Positions 9,693 through 19,526 of a stretch of DNA of 64,000 bases are shown here, one piece after another; the first letter of the stretch is position 1, and every line of letters begins with the position of its first letter. The stretch is from contig NZ_RZNY01000001.1 of assembly GCF_003994475.1 (NCBI RefSeq), forward strand, positions 301,714 through 365,713. Direction: 5' to 3'. A program made the translations under genes and the position numbers. Below the pieces are notes generated by a model. The model worked only from the letters and a program-made list of their open reading frames with translations, was not told the origin of the DNA and made no database searches. The stretch is from Paenibacillus anaericanus. Lineage in GTDB: Bacteria; Bacillota; Bacilli; Paenibacillales; Paenibacillaceae.

Positions 9693-10964
9693 TTACTTCA
9701 CTTTGTACCTTTTCAAAAGACTGCTAATATCAGCGTTTACTTCTTTGACATTTGGTCCCTTTGCCGGATCATCATTTAAATTATATTTTTGTTTTAGTTC
9801 CAAAATCCCGTATACTCGTTCATCTAACATCTCTTCCGTAATATTTCCCTTGTCCACGGCCTCAGTCAAAGCTTCAATAACCGCCTTTTCCTTCTTGTAG
9901 TCGTGACCAATCAGAACAATGTTACCACCAGCCTGTATAAATTGAACCGCCGCATCTCCGATCTCATAATGCTCTGCAATGGCTCCCATTGTCATATCAT
10001 CGGTAATGATCACGCCTTGATAACCAAGTTCTTCTCTAAGCAAATCGTTGATGATGATCTTAGAGAAAGAAGCTGGATGGTCGGGGTCCAATTTAGGCAT
10101 CAGTAAGTGAGCTATCATAACTACATCTGCCCCTTCGGAGATGGCATTCTCAAACGGGATCAATTCTAAACTCCGCAATCGTGTTAAATCATGGTCTACA
10201 ACAGGCAACCCAAGATGAGAATCCACCGAAGTATCTCCGTGCCCAGGGAAATGCTTAACGACTGGAATAACACCCTGCTTCTCAATTCCTTTCATAGCGG
10301 CTATGCCTAATTTGCTTACGATCTCAGCCGTATTCCCATACGACCGATCACCGATCACCGGGTTATCTGGATTACTATTCACGTCAAGTACAGGGGCAAA
10401 ATCCATATTCAGGCCAAAGCCCGACAGTTGAGTTCCAATTGCCTCACCCATCCCACTCGCCAGCTCTGTACTTCCAGTTTCACCAATTCTCCCGGCCGTT
10501 GGCACCTTCGTAAATTCTTCTGGCATTCTGGTGACCCGCCCGCCTTCTTCATCCACACTCATAAATAAAGGAACCGAATTAGTGGCATTAGCCGCCTTTA
10601 ACTCATTGAACAACGTGAGCGCCGAGGCACTGTCTTTAATATTATCCTTGTAAAAGATAAAGCCCCCAACCCGATAAGTCTTGATCAAATCTAAAGCAGA
10701 TGAATCCGGCTCCGTTCCTTCCATACCAACTAAGACCAGTTGCCCCACTTTCTCAGTAGTGCTAAGACCTTCTAACTGATCCCTGATGGGATCAACTGAT
10801 TCCGTGGGAGTGGGCGTTGGTTCGCTCACCTCCCCACCTTGCGAGTCTTGATTACTCGAGGGGGTAGCTTCCGGAACACTAGCCTGATTGTTCTGCGAGG
10901 AACACCCGACCACCAGTCCAATACTAAGTATAATTACGCAGCACATCCGTAATGTATATTTCAT
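9693..10964 (-). CDS. nagZ: Beta-N-acetylhexosaminidase lipoprotein, GH3 family (NagZ-like)
   Basis: The 423-residue protein has a lipoprotein signal ending in LVVGC (Cys21), a Ser/Thr/Pro-rich linker (about 25-60) and a glycoside hydrolase family 3 barrel. KHFPGHGDT (237-245) is the NagZ signature loop with the general-acid His, and TDDM (321-324) carries the nucleophilic Asp. Such enzymes remove terminal GlcNAc from muropeptides during wall recycling, and in Bacillales they are exported. The ATG follows GGAGGCAAATGC. The stop lies 11 bases from the convergent ATL stop, with no evident terminator between. Confidence 0.9.
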   Translation of the reverse strand: MKYTLRMCCVIILSIGLVVGCSSQNNQASVPEATPSSNQDSQGGEVSEPTPTPTESVDPIRDQLEGLSTTEKVGQLVLVGMEGTEPDSSALDLIKTYRVGGFIFYKDNIKDSASALTLFNELKAANATNSVPLFMSVDEEGGRVTRMPEEFTKVPTAGRIGETGSTELASGMGEAIGTQLSGFGLNMDFAPVLDVNSNPDNPVIGDRSYGNTAEIVSKLGIAAMKGIEKQGVIPVVKHFPGHGDTSVDSHLGLPVVDHDLTRLRSLELIPFENAISEGADVVMIAHLLMPKLDPDHPASFSKIIINDLLREELGYQGVIITDDMTMGAIAEHYEIGDAAVQFIQAGGNIVLIGHDYKKEKAVIEALTEAVDKGNITEEMLDERVYGILELKQKYNLNDDPAKGPNVKEVNADISSLLKRYKVK

Positions 10965-11067
10965 GCATTTGCCTCCAAATCACTCATATTATTCTATGAA
11001 GTATTCACCAAATCAAATGCGCTCATGCTATTGTTAATCACACGAATACAACCAAATCTTCCCTCGC

Positions 11068-11271
11068 TTATAGGCGCGGTTTTTTCCACTCCTTGATAAA
11101 TGACCAAACTCCCCTGGAGAATACCACTAAAGGAGCCAACAGCAAAGATCCTAAGAACCACATGGGAACTTCGGCGGATTGACTCTTGAAATAAATTGCA
11201 AAACCAATGGCATAAATCAGAAATAATACGGATCCAACTAAATAAATTTTCATCCCTTTTTCTAACTTCAT
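11068..11271 (-). CDS. Small two-helix membrane protein
   Basis: The 67-residue protein has two hydrophobic segments (about 8-27 and 36-55), a basic C-terminus (KEWKKPRL), and no recognised family. It starts 22 bases after the stop of the upstream methyltransferase on the same strand and is probably cotranscribed. The ribosome site is weak, so translation may depend on coupling. I cannot suggest a function. Confidence 0.6.
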   Translation of the reverse strand: MKLEKGMKIYLVGSVLFLIYAIGFAIYFKSQSAEVPMWFLGSLLLAPLVVFSRGVWSFIKEWKKPRL

Positions 11272-11292
11272 AATCTAATCACTCATTTCTAT

Positions 11293-11919
11293 CTATTTAT
11301 TCTGCACCAATATATATCTTAACAAATATGAATGCGAATCATTACTTTGATTTCTTAATACTTCCTCTACCGTTCCTGTTTCTACTATTCGATAACCGCT
11401 GAAATGCTCCCTTAAATCTTCCTCGGAGAAAAAATGAGCATATTTCCCCTCTTTATATTCATAGGTTCCTGATTCTAACCGCCTACCTATCCCGTTATTA
11501 GGATCTCCATCAGAAAAGCTTGTAAAGTACATCACGCCTCCCTTTCGCAAATGCTCGTCACAGCACTGTATTAATCGATGGCGATCAGACATCAGAAATA
11601 AATGCAGCAGATCATAACAATAAATACCGTCATAGGTTTTGTCTATCTTTATGTCCAAGGCTGATCCTTCAATATAATGACAATCCGGGTCCCACTCTCT
11701 AGCCATCGCAATAGCATCTGGCGACAGTTCTACTGCCTCAACTTGAAAGTGAGGAGAGAACGCTTTGGAGTTCCGCCCATAACCTCCCCCTGGGATGAGC
11801 ACGCTTTGAACACCATGCTTTTTGAATTTATCAATTGCATGATATGCAGTTGGACTTGGCTCTTTACCCCAGATCATGCCCTCCGCTTTGAATCTCTGAT
11901 CCCAATACTCATTAACCAT
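11293..11919 (-). CDS. Class I SAM-dependent methyltransferase
   Basis: The 208-residue protein shows motif I VLIPGGGYGRNS (about 40-51), the acidic motif II VEAVELSPDAI, and a motif IV region YDGIYCYDLLHLF. This resembles TehB/thiopurine-type small-molecule methyltransferases. The acceptor is unknown. The ATG has only a modest GGTGG ribosome site. It heads a short unit with the small membrane protein downstream. It is not the same subfamily as the methyltransferase remnant near 13.6 kb. Confidence 0.85.
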   Translation of the reverse strand: MVNEYWDQRFKAEGMIWGKEPSPTAYHAIDKFKKHGVQSVLIPGGGYGRNSKAFSPHFQVEAVELSPDAIAMAREWDPDCHYIEGSALDIKIDKTYDGIYCYDLLHLFLMSDRHRLIQCCDEHLRKGGVMYFTSFSDGDPNNGIGRRLESGTYEYKEGKYAHFFSEEDLREHFSGYRIVETGTVEEVLRNQSNDSHSYLLRYILVQNK

Positions 11920-12128
11920 ACCTGAACCACCTTAACTTTATATTAAGTTCAAATGTTGTATTTCCCCATACTATTTGAATATCCCCTAACCTTCAAGTTT
12001 TTTCGCCTACACCGCTAGCATTCATACAGAATTATAAAAGATCACTCCCTTGTGCTCTCTAAAACTGCTAGAATAGTAACATTGGTCAGTTTTGCAAACA
12101 AAATTTTTAGGGGGATTTTGAATACATC

Positions 12129-13409
12129 ATGCGGTATATACATCAAGTGAAAAAGGGATGGAATAATTTATCCCCAAATATTAAATTATTCTTTTTAGCA
12201 AATGTTTTATTTCAAATCGGAGGCGGAATGTTCTCTGTCTTATATAATCTCTACATTCAAGACCTAGGTTACGGAGATACCATGAATGGTAGAGTCGTAG
12301 GTATTCAATCCTTTGCCACAGCGCTCATGTTCATTCCTGTCGGCCTTCTTGGAGATCGGACTAGTCGTAAGCGATTACTAATTATTGGTGCACTCTTTAG
12401 CGGTTTAGCCTTTATCGGTCGATCTTTTTTGATTTCAGAGCCCAGCCTTTTGACGCTAGCCGTCTGCTCTGGTTTATTTGCTTCCATATTTCAAGTATTG
12501 GCTATTCCATTTCTTGCTGAAAGTATCCCTGTCAAACAGAGACTACGGATATTCAGTTATTTTTCTTCTCTTGTTCTTGCGTCACAGGTATTAGGGAGTA
12601 TGGGCGGCGGCATGTTGGCCGATCTCTTGCAAACATTCAGTATAAATCGTGTTTCGAGTTTGCAAATCGTTCTAGCCATTGGTGGGATCGCTACTTTAGC
12701 AGCATTCATTCCATTACTCTTCATTGTTGAAAAACCGCATGTAGTTCAATCTGAGGAGGAAGAGCAAACTCCTAACCCTATAGTTCAACCTGCTCAATCT
12801 GCTACAATCAGCTTGAAATCTGATTATAAAATGATTGCGCAGTTCGCAATCATTCAATTGATTATCGGAATCGGATCCGGGTTAGTTGTTCCCTACTTAA
12901 ATCTATATTTCACCAACCGTTTCTCTGTATCCCTTAGTGCGGTGGGTATACTCATTTCACTTGGACAAATCATGACCATCATATCTATGTTAATCGGTCC
13001 TTCTTTAGCAGCAAAGGTTGGCCCTGTAAAGGCTGTAGTATGTTTTCAAATACTCTCACTTCCCTTCCTTTTATTAACTGGATTCACAAATATGTTCGCG
13101 ATCGCTGCGGTGGGTTTCCTATTCCGACAAGCATTGATGAATGCAGCCAACCCTATTCAATCGACGGTTCTCATTGAGCGTGTATCTGATAAGAGTCGCG
13201 GAATAGCCAATTCCATCACTCAGACTGCGTTTATGCTGGGCTGGGCTTTCATGGGATCTATTCAATCTTACTTAGTCACTACGTACGGTCATTATTGGGG
13301 TTATGCAATCACCTTTAGTATAACAGGTGGTTTATATGTCACCGCAGCAGCCCTCTATTACTTCATGTTCCGCAAACCTCATCAACAAACTGCGACTGAA
13401 TCTTTTTAA
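12129..13409 (+). CDS. MFS transporter, 12 transmembrane helices
   Basis: The 426-residue protein has two six-helix halves joined by an acidic loop (about 200-225, SEEEEQTPNP). The first cytoplasmic loop has the MFS motif GDRTSRKRLLIIG. It is probably a proton-coupled exporter, but the substrate cannot be read. The nearest ribosome-like site, GGGGGA, is rather far (about 14 bases) from the ATG; no better start is visible. It stands alone and ends at a strong hairpin. Confidence 0.88.
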   Translation: MRYIHQVKKGWNNLSPNIKLFFLANVLFQIGGGMFSVLYNLYIQDLGYGDTMNGRVVGIQSFATALMFIPVGLLGDRTSRKRLLIIGALFSGLAFIGRSFLISEPSLLTLAVCSGLFASIFQVLAIPFLAESIPVKQRLRIFSYFSSLVLASQVLGSMGGGMLADLLQTFSINRVSSLQIVLAIGGIATLAAFIPLLFIVEKPHVVQSEEEEQTPNPIVQPAQSATISLKSDYKMIAQFAIIQLIIGIGSGLVVPYLNLYFTNRFSVSLSAVGILISLGQIMTIISMLIGPSLAAKVGPVKAVVCFQILSLPFLLLTGFTNMFAIAAVGFLFRQALMNAANPIQSTVLIERVSDKSRGIANSITQTAFMLGWAFMGSIQSYLVTTYGHYWGYAITFSITGGLYVTAAALYYFMFRKPHQQTATESF

Positions 13410-13420
13410 TAAAAAAAGAG

Positions 13421-13467
13421 GGGGGTTATCACTCAGTTATATTTAACATAGCTGAGTGATAACCCCC
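13421..13467. terminator. Bidirectional terminator after the MFS gene
   Basis: A perfect 16-bp stem (arms 13421-13436 and 13452-13467, starting GGGGGTTATC) with a 15-base loop has an A-rich flank on the left and a T-rich flank on the right, so it can stop transcripts from both sides. Confidence 0.85.
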
Positions 13468-13494
13468 ATTTTATATTCACATAAATAATCCATG

Positions 13495-13751
13495 TTACAT
13501 TTTTCGACAAACTAACATTCCGTGATTACTGTTACCCAGTATCGACGGTTCGCTGCAAGTTCTCAGATGCGCCTCAACCCACTGGTTATATTTCTCATCT
13601 GACAATTGATTAATCAGGATATTTTCCTCCCCAACGATGTATTTATTCAATATTGTCGTAGTGGTAATAAACTCTAACCTTCTAACATTATCTCTTCCAA
13701 ACGATCTTCTTCACTATAATTATCGTAATAATTTACAACAACATTATTCAT
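13495..13751 (-). pseudogene. Remnant of a SAM-dependent methyltransferase
   Basis: A good ribosome site (AGGGGG, seven bases) precedes an ATG that encodes MNNVVVNYYDNYSEEDRLEE and then stops after a frame change. The next frame continues RLEFITTTTILNKYI, the usual N-terminal helix of a family of class I methyltransferases. After ENILI the sequence jumps to NQLSDEKYNQWVEAHLRT and ends SILGNSNHGMLVCRKM, which is the usual C-terminus of the same family. The entire SAM-binding core (about 200 residues) is missing. I read it as a frameshift plus an internal deletion. It is the last gene of the BcrAB-like cluster. Confidence 0.75.
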
Positions 13752-13820
13752 AGCCATGCCCCCTGTTGAAAGCATGTTATTCCTGAATTTGAAAACCCTC
13801 AATATGATTTGTCACGTTAC

Positions 13821-14528
13821 TTACGACCCGGATTTCGATATCAGATCCACATGTTCAATATTGCGAATCGCCAAGTAAGCGACTAACGCACCAATACAAG
13901 CCAAGATGATCGGAACGATGATGATTTCATTGAGTGAGAAGCCACCATTGTTGGAACAAACCAATAGAACTATGATTATGGAAGCAACAAGTGTTGATAC
14001 TGTTGATTGCTTTCGCAGCCCAAAATAGAGTGGTATCAAACTCATAAAACTAGCTGCAAGTCCACCCGTAACGAAGGAGGTTCCATGCTTTATGACCATT
14101 TCGAGTGTCAATGTGCCAGGTACGGCGTCTATAAATTGATCAAGTAAGAATATAGCGCAAGTGAGGAAGAGCACGGACAAAATAATAGCCATAAAAGTAA
14201 AGGTAATCACAATAAGCAATTTCGCAATGATTAGTTTCTTACGGTTAATTGGATACATAAACAGTACCGTGATCGACTGGCTTTTAAATTCGTCGATAAT
14301 CAACTTAGATAACAGTACCCCGGCAAATATAATAAACGTTGCTCTCACCAATGTATCAATAATTACAAGTATATCCTCAAAAGTAGCAAGCTCAGGTATT
14401 TCAGCTCCTATCGAGCTTATATTAATAGCAGCAATTAAAACAAACATGCAAAGGTTAGCGATAAACGCCGCCCTAATGATTCCAGCAAAGCGGTATTTTT
14501 TCATTTCCAACTGGATCAGCTTAAGCAT
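13821..14528 (-). CDS. ABC-2 type permease, BcrB-like
   Basis: The 235-residue membrane protein has six predicted helices, a start MLKLIQLEMKKYRF typical of lantibiotic/bacitracin-immunity permeases and a C-terminal RNIEHVDLI. Its start lies inside the end of the ATPase gene (8-base overlap) with GGAGGTGTGGTAA as ribosome site. Together with the ATPase it should export or shield against a membrane-active peptide. The upstream kinase/regulator pair suggests induction by that agent, which is inference from the context. Confidence 0.88.
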   Translation of the reverse strand: MLKLIQLEMKKYRFAGIIRAAFIANLCMFVLIAAINISSIGAEIPELATFEDILVIIDTLVRATFIIFAGVLLSKLIIDEFKSQSITVLFMYPINRKKLIIAKLLIVITFTFMAIILSVLFLTCAIFLLDQFIDAVPGTLTLEMVIKHGTSFVTGGLAASFMSLIPLYFGLRKQSTVSTLVASIIIVLLVCSNNGGFSLNEIIIVPIILACIGALVAYLAIRNIEHVDLISKSGS

Positions 14529-15444
14529 TTACCACACCTCCACCTAATAAGTTCATGAAATATTCCTCAAGTGAACTGTTCTTCTGATGAATAGAATCCA
14601 CATCAATATCGTTCATAATCAGGGTCTTCGTAATTTGTTTCATTGGAATACTATTGTCATAAATTCGAATATACCGTTGATCGATGACACGAATATTCTC
14701 AATTCCTAGTTGCTGGGATAAAACATACGTTGCCTTATTACAGTCATTTGTATTGAACTCAATATAATCGGTGTTCTTCTCCCGAATCTGCTCCATGGAG
14801 ACCTCTTCCAACAATACCCCATGATTAATTACTCCTATCGTGTCAGCCACCAACTCGATTTCCCCCAGAATGTGGCTTGAGACTAGCATCGTAATGCCAT
14901 ACTCTTTACTCAAGAGTTTGAACAACTCACGGATGTCTTTGATCCCGATTGGATCAAGTCCATTAATCGGTTCATCCAGTATGAGTAATTCTGGTTTTGT
15001 CGTAATTGCCCGGGCAATCCCGAGTCGCTGTTTCATACCGAGTGAGAAGTCCTTAACAGACTTGTTAGTAATATTTTGTAATTTCACAAGCTCGAGCGCA
15101 TCATCTATTGCCTTTTTGTTATAGTAGCCCATGTATTCACAATGCAGTTCCAAATTTTCACGTGCTGTTAACTTATCGTAAAATATCGGGTATTCAATGA
15201 TTGTCCCCATTCTCCCGAGTACATTGTAGGATGTTGGCGTTAATTTTTGACCAAACAACTCAATTTCGCCAGATGTTGGCTTCACCAAATTCGTGATCAT
15301 TTTCATAATCGTAGTTTTACCCGCACCGTTCGGCCCAAGAAAACCATAAATTTCACCTTGTTTAATATTCATACTGACATTGGTTACAATGTCCTTCTCA
15401 TCAAATACTTTTGTCAATTGATGAGTTCGTAGTACGTAAGCCAT
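14521..15444 (-). CDS. ABC transporter ATPase, BcrA-like
   Basis: The 307-residue ATPase has Walker A GPNGAGKTT, signature SLGMKQRLG, Walker B LLILDEP and H-loop SSHILGE, followed by a C-terminal extension of about 90 residues as in BcrA/YxlF types. It energises the membrane partner encoded in overlap downstream. The ribosome site is GAAGGGAG before the ATG. A gap of 108 bases with no gene separates it from the kinase upstream, but strand and theme suggest one locus. Confidence 0.92.
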   Translation of the reverse strand: MAYVLRTHQLTKVFDEKDIVTNVSMNIKQGEIYGFLGPNGAGKTTIMKMITNLVKPTSGEIELFGQKLTPTSYNVLGRMGTIIEYPIFYDKLTARENLELHCEYMGYYNKKAIDDALELVKLQNITNKSVKDFSLGMKQRLGIARAITTKPELLILDEPINGLDPIGIKDIRELFKLLSKEYGITMLVSSHILGEIELVADTIGVINHGVLLEEVSMEQIREKNTDYIEFNTNDCNKATYVLSQQLGIENIRVIDQRYIRIYDNSIPMKQITKTLIMNDIDVDSIHQKNSSLEEYFMNLLGGGVVNA

Positions 15445-15552
15445 GTTTATATCTCCCTTCGCTTATCTCTCATGAATTCATTGTAATAAACGAAATGGTT
15501 TATTTTTCTTACTGAATTCTTACGTGTTTCTTAAGTAGGGTGGATGATTATA

Positions 15553-16488
15553 CTAATAGTTCATTTTTCTTAAATAAAAAGAGAATACTGTTCTCTCATA
15601 TGGCTTACTTGAAAGATGAATACTTCCCCCCATGGTCTCCACAAGTCTCTTAGCAATCGTTAAACCTAAGCCACTTCCCTGCACCGATTTGTTACGGGAA
15701 TCATCTAAGGTGTACATCCGTTCAAACACGAGATTCTTATGGCTATCTTGGACACCCTTTCCACGATCCCATACTTCTACACAAACCATATCATGTTCCT
15801 CGCGGAGCCTCAGTCCTACTGTTTTTCCGTCTGCTCCATACCGAAGCGCATTCGAGATTAAATTGTTTAAAATACGGTTTATCGCATCCTCGTTACCAAG
15901 CGCATATATCGGAGAATCAGGAATATCAATATGTACTTCTAAGCCTTCGGCGGATAACATGTCGTAGAACTGTAGAATATTTATTCTACTCAGCTCACTC
16001 ATATCTACACGAGTAATCGGAAACTCTGTATCGCCCGATTCTAACTTAGCTAAGTTAAAAAATGTATCGATCAACTGGATGGTTTGAGCTGTCTTCTGAT
16101 GAACCTTAGAGAGCAATTCTTGGCGTTCTTCTGTATCCATATCCTGATGTAGAGACAATGCCTCCACATAGCCAAATACAACCGTTAATGGCGTTTTCAA
16201 ATCATGTGAGATGTTAGATAACATTTTACGCATCATGATTTGTGATATGGTATTATCTGCACTCGACTTAAGGTTCATATCAAGCAGTGCATTGATCTTT
16301 GTCATTAACACCTGCAGCGCTGGATCGCTCGTAACGAACAGTAATTTCTCAGCTGTTCTGTCCGTCATAATAGCTTCAAGTCGTTCCGCAACCTTTTTCA
16401 TTTGAGCGGTTCTTACTGTCTGCATCCTATATTGTAGAACAATGATGATAACCAGGATTACGATGATACAAAAAGCAAGCGTAATCAT
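15553..16488 (-). CDS. Sensor histidine kinase of the ABC cluster
   Basis: The 311-residue kinase has a single N-terminal helix (about 2-20) and almost no external domain, then HisKA with phospho-acceptor His95 (SNISHDLKTPLTVVFGY) and an HATPase with N (NLISNALRYG) and G boxes. Kinases with so little sensory sequence often take their signal from a partner, such as an ABC transporter. The ATG follows AAGGTG and lies one base after the regulator stop; the longer frame would overlap the regulator gene. Confidence 0.92.
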   Translation of the reverse strand: MITLAFCIIVILVIIIVLQYRMQTVRTAQMKKVAERLEAIMTDRTAEKLLFVTSDPALQVLMTKINALLDMNLKSSADNTISQIMMRKMLSNISHDLKTPLTVVFGYVEALSLHQDMDTEERQELLSKVHQKTAQTIQLIDTFFNLAKLESGDTEFPITRVDMSELSRINILQFYDMLSAEGLEVHIDIPDSPIYALGNEDAINRILNNLISNALRYGADGKTVGLRLREEHDMVCVEVWDRGKGVQDSHKNLVFERMYTLDDSRNKSVQGSGLGLTIAKRLVETMGGSIHLSSKPYERTVFSFYLRKMNY

Positions 16489-16489
16489 G

Positions 16490-17182
16490 TCAAACACCTT
16501 CCCACTTGTAGCCGATTCCCCATAATGTCTTAATGTAAACCGGGTTGGATGGATCATTCTCGATCTTCTCACGAAGGCGGCGAATATGTACGTTGATTAC
16601 GTTCTCATCCCCCATGTAATCATCATTCCAGATAAATCCGTACAATTGAGATTTCGTAAACACACGATTGGGATTACTAGCAAACAATTTCAAAATCTCA
16701 AATTCCTTGGCGGTAAGCTTAAGTTCTTCCCCTTGTTTGTTGACCGAATAATTATCAAAATCCATCTTCAAATCACCTACAGTAGTGATCTTCTCCGTTT
16801 GCTGTTCTACCTGAGTATATGTAGTTGCTCTGCGGATCGCCGATTTAATGCGGGCAGAGAGTTCAATCATAGAGAATGGCTTAGCGATATAATCATCGGC
16901 ACCGAAGCCGAGTCCAAGCGCTTTGTCCACATCACTATCTTTAGCCGACATAATCAGAATTGGAATAGCGCTGCGAGAGCGAATACTGCGGATCACTTCC
17001 ATTCCATCCATCTTAGGCATCATTAGATCCACCAGGACGAGATCAAACGTCCCCTTTACAAAAGCATATATACCCTCCTCGCCATTGTAGGCTGCAGTAA
17101 CAAGAAAGCCTTCCTTACTAAGCACCTTCTCTACCATCTCTACGATAGAAATATCATCTTCTATTAATAAAATGTGATGCAT
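16490..17182 (-). CDS. OmpR-family response regulator
   Basis: The protein is 230 residues from MHHILLIEDD: a receiver with the acidic pair, phospho-acceptor Asp in LVLVDLMMPKMDG and Lys in YIAKPFS, then a winged-helix Trans_reg_C domain (NRVFTKSQLYGFIW, NVHIRRLREKIE). I chose this ATG because family members begin here; an in-frame ATG 18 bases earlier (ending at 17200) is possible, and neither has a strong ribosome site. It is the first gene of the regulator, kinase, ATPase, permease series. Confidence 0.92.
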   Translation of the reverse strand: MHHILLIEDDISIVEMVEKVLSKEGFLVTAAYNGEEGIYAFVKGTFDLVLVDLMMPKMDGMEVIRSIRSRSAIPILIMSAKDSDVDKALGLGFGADDYIAKPFSMIELSARIKSAIRRATTYTQVEQQTEKITTVGDLKMDFDNYSVNKQGEELKLTAKEFEILKLFASNPNRVFTKSQLYGFIWNDDYMGDENVINVHIRRLREKIENDPSNPVYIKTLWGIGYKWEGV

Positions 17183-17266
17183 ATTATTTATCCCATCCAT
17201 TCCATCTAAATACTGTATAATTCTTGATAATATTATATTAGCATGATAAATAGGTTTTAATTCAAT

Positions 17267-17290
17267 AAAAAAAGAAGCCTCACGGGCTTC
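17267..17290 (-). terminator. Intrinsic terminator of the DUF5050 gene
   Basis: Read on the minus strand, GAAGCC pairs with GGCTTC across a five-base loop and runs into seven T residues, 82 bases past the stop codon. Confidence 0.75.
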
Positions 17291-17372
17291 TTTCTATACT
17301 AAATTAGCAATCGTATTTTTGCTAACAACTACTAAGGTCGCCGTTAAATGAACTTAAATGAAAGGTCACGAC

Positions 17373-18326
17373 TTACTTCGCAAGTTTTGTAACCTTACCG
17401 TCTTGCCCAATTTGATATATTTTACCTGCGGCTGTCTTATATACAAAAGTGGTTCCCACTACGCCTATAAACTTATCACCTTCAGCAATGGTTGCTACTG
17501 TTTTCTTCCCAGTACCTTCACGGTTAATTTTTGTTAGAGTGGTAACTGATTTCTTTGATTTATTAACGATTGTTTCCTCAAAGAAGAACACTTTGTTCTG
17601 AAAAGCAATTGGAGTAACAGTCCCTTTTGAAGTAAAAGTCTTCAAGTTTTTACCATCGGCTTCTTGAAGATACCATTTCTGTGGAGTAACATCATATGTT
17701 TCTTCGGAGAAAAACAATGTACTACCAAATAATGCATACCCACCATCGCGAGGCGCCACAGATTTTTTAGATATAGCAGTTTTACCCGTACCATCTAGTT
17801 TCATTCGATACAGAATAGAGCCGTTCTCAGTATCTACATAGAATACATATCCTTTACCGACGGTATAAGACCAAAAGGAAAGACCAGAAAAAAGTACTTT
17901 TTCGCCTGTTCCATCGAGATTCATGCTACCAATTTGATTCTTATAGTCCTTATCATATCCACCAAAATATATAACCTGTCCTTCAACTGTAAAACTTGAA
18001 TATGTACTTTCTTTTGTCACTTCAGTCAATTCAGAACCATCAACTTTAGCTTTAACAATTTGTCCCATTATCACGTCTGAATCCGGATTCTGCTTCAAGA
18101 AATAAACCCAATCACCAACTAAAATTGGAGAAAAAGCATCTTCTTGATATATCCGATTGGTTATATTTGTTTTTCCATCAACAATAGATAGATTGACACC
18201 TCTCGATGCTTTATCCGCGTAATCCCCCAACCATACTACCTTATTTTCCTTAACTGCTGCACTGGCTGGTAAGGCTCCTATTAATAGGGCTATGATCATA
18301 ATTGTCGAAATCAATATCTTTCTCAT
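17373..18326 (-). CDS. Secreted DUF5050 beta-propeller-like protein
   Basis: The 317-residue protein has a Sec signal peptide (cleavage after LPASAA, about residue 24). It contains about six blades with repeating phrases such as MNLDGTGEKV, MKLDGTGKTA and INREGTGKKT, each preceded by a YF or YFV strand. This is the DUF5050/TolB-like propeller layout. The function is unknown; such proteins are common in Paenibacillus and Clostridium envelopes. The ribosome site AAAGGAG is strong. It appears monocistronic. Confidence 0.82.
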   Translation of the reverse strand: MRKILISTIMIIALLIGALPASAAVKENKVVWLGDYADKASRGVNLSIVDGKTNITNRIYQEDAFSPILVGDWVYFLKQNPDSDVIMGQIVKAKVDGSELTEVTKESTYSSFTVEGQVIYFGGYDKDYKNQIGSMNLDGTGEKVLFSGLSFWSYTVGKGYVFYVDTENGSILYRMKLDGTGKTAISKKSVAPRDGGYALFGSTLFFSEETYDVTPQKWYLQEADGKNLKTFTSKGTVTPIAFQNKVFFFEETIVNKSKKSVTTLTKINREGTGKKTVATIAEGDKFIGVVGTTFVYKTAAGKIYQIGQDGKVTKLAK

Positions 18327-18474
18327 GGAACACTCTCCTTTGGGTTGTTTTTACTAGGATCCCATATTAAGACATTCGACATAATTATACAATGCTAATT
18401 CTCATAATTTCTCCAGACTTGTCATAAGTAAACCCTGTTATTTCCTGCTCATCCCCACATCATTTCGTGCAATT

Positions 18475-19266
18475 CTAAAAAATAATGCCGCTTAAAGCAA
18501 ACATAATATTCATTAAAAAGTGCAATAAAATCACAGGTAATAGCCCCTTAGATTTAATTGTCACCCCGCCCATTAACATGCCGAATAATGAAAATAGAAC
18601 ACACACAGACCAAGGAAACCCTAGACTATAATGGTAGAGTCCAAATCCTAAACTTGAAATCACGAGTCCCACTTGCTCCCCCAAGACACCTACCAATCGA
18701 CCAAGTATGTATCCTCTCCACAATATCTCTTCTAATATTGAATTAATAAGTGCAAAACATACGGCATACATAACTAGTAATTGAAAGTTCACTGCTTTGA
18801 AATCAATCATAAAGCTAAAAGAGATTATAATAATACCTGCTCCAATTAATAGAAAGCGCCAAACAGGATCCTTCTTCCCCTTCCAAATAAACGGAAAATA
18901 AATATTATTTCTAAATGAGCCTACGGATATATACGATATATCTGATGACTGAAATCTACTCATAATATAAAAAGGTAAAACGAATAGGAGTAAACTAAAT
19001 CTAGAGACAACGATTCCCCACTCACTATATTCAGTTGGAAATGAAGAAGTTATCATACCTCTAATTGGCTCTGATATTAAGTATCCAACCACATAGGTAA
19101 TAGATAGTATGTATATATTCCTTGTTTTTGAATGAGTTTTCCAAAGTATCATGAGATTACTTAAAATCAGGAAACAAGCCAAGTACCACGGTAAAATCTG
19201 CACTAAAAGGATAGAAACAATGAAGAATATATTTGGCACTAAAGCGGATTTAGAAAATTTTAACAT
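18475..19266 (-). CDS. CPBP-family intramembrane metalloprotease
   Basis: The 263-residue protein has about seven helices and all CPBP (CAAX/ABI) motifs: EEILWRGYILG (EExxxR), FGLYHYSLG (FxxxH) and HFLMN. Eukaryotic relatives trim prenylated proteins; bacterial members serve in bacteriocin immunity or maturation, and the target here is unknown. The nearest ribosome-like site GGGGGAG is about 13 bases from the ATG. It stands alone, divergent from an ECF sigma gene. Confidence 0.88.
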   Translation of the reverse strand: MLKFSKSALVPNIFFIVSILLVQILPWYLACFLILSNLMILWKTHSKTRNIYILSITYVVGYLISEPIRGMITSSFPTEYSEWGIVVSRFSLLLFVLPFYIMSRFQSSDISYISVGSFRNNIYFPFIWKGKKDPVWRFLLIGAGIIIISFSFMIDFKAVNFQLLVMYAVCFALINSILEEILWRGYILGRLVGVLGEQVGLVISSLGFGLYHYSLGFPWSVCVLFSLFGMLMGGVTIKSKGLLPVILLHFLMNIMFALSGIIF

Positions 19267-19526
19267 GGAATTCTTAAACTCCCCCAGATGTTTTTCTTAC
19301 AATCATTCGTCACATCCCAACAAATCCCTCCTATTTCCTCGGAAATATTCGCCTATACCTTATCTTTAATTTCGCTAAGTTTCTAGCTTTTCAAATATAT
19401 TATACGAATGATGATTGAATCCTTCTTGCCCTATCCATATAATTAAGGCAGTACATAGAGGTAAAATGTTCAATTAAAACATATTTTTAGGTAATGGTTG
19501 ATTATAGATTGAGGGGGATATGCACG

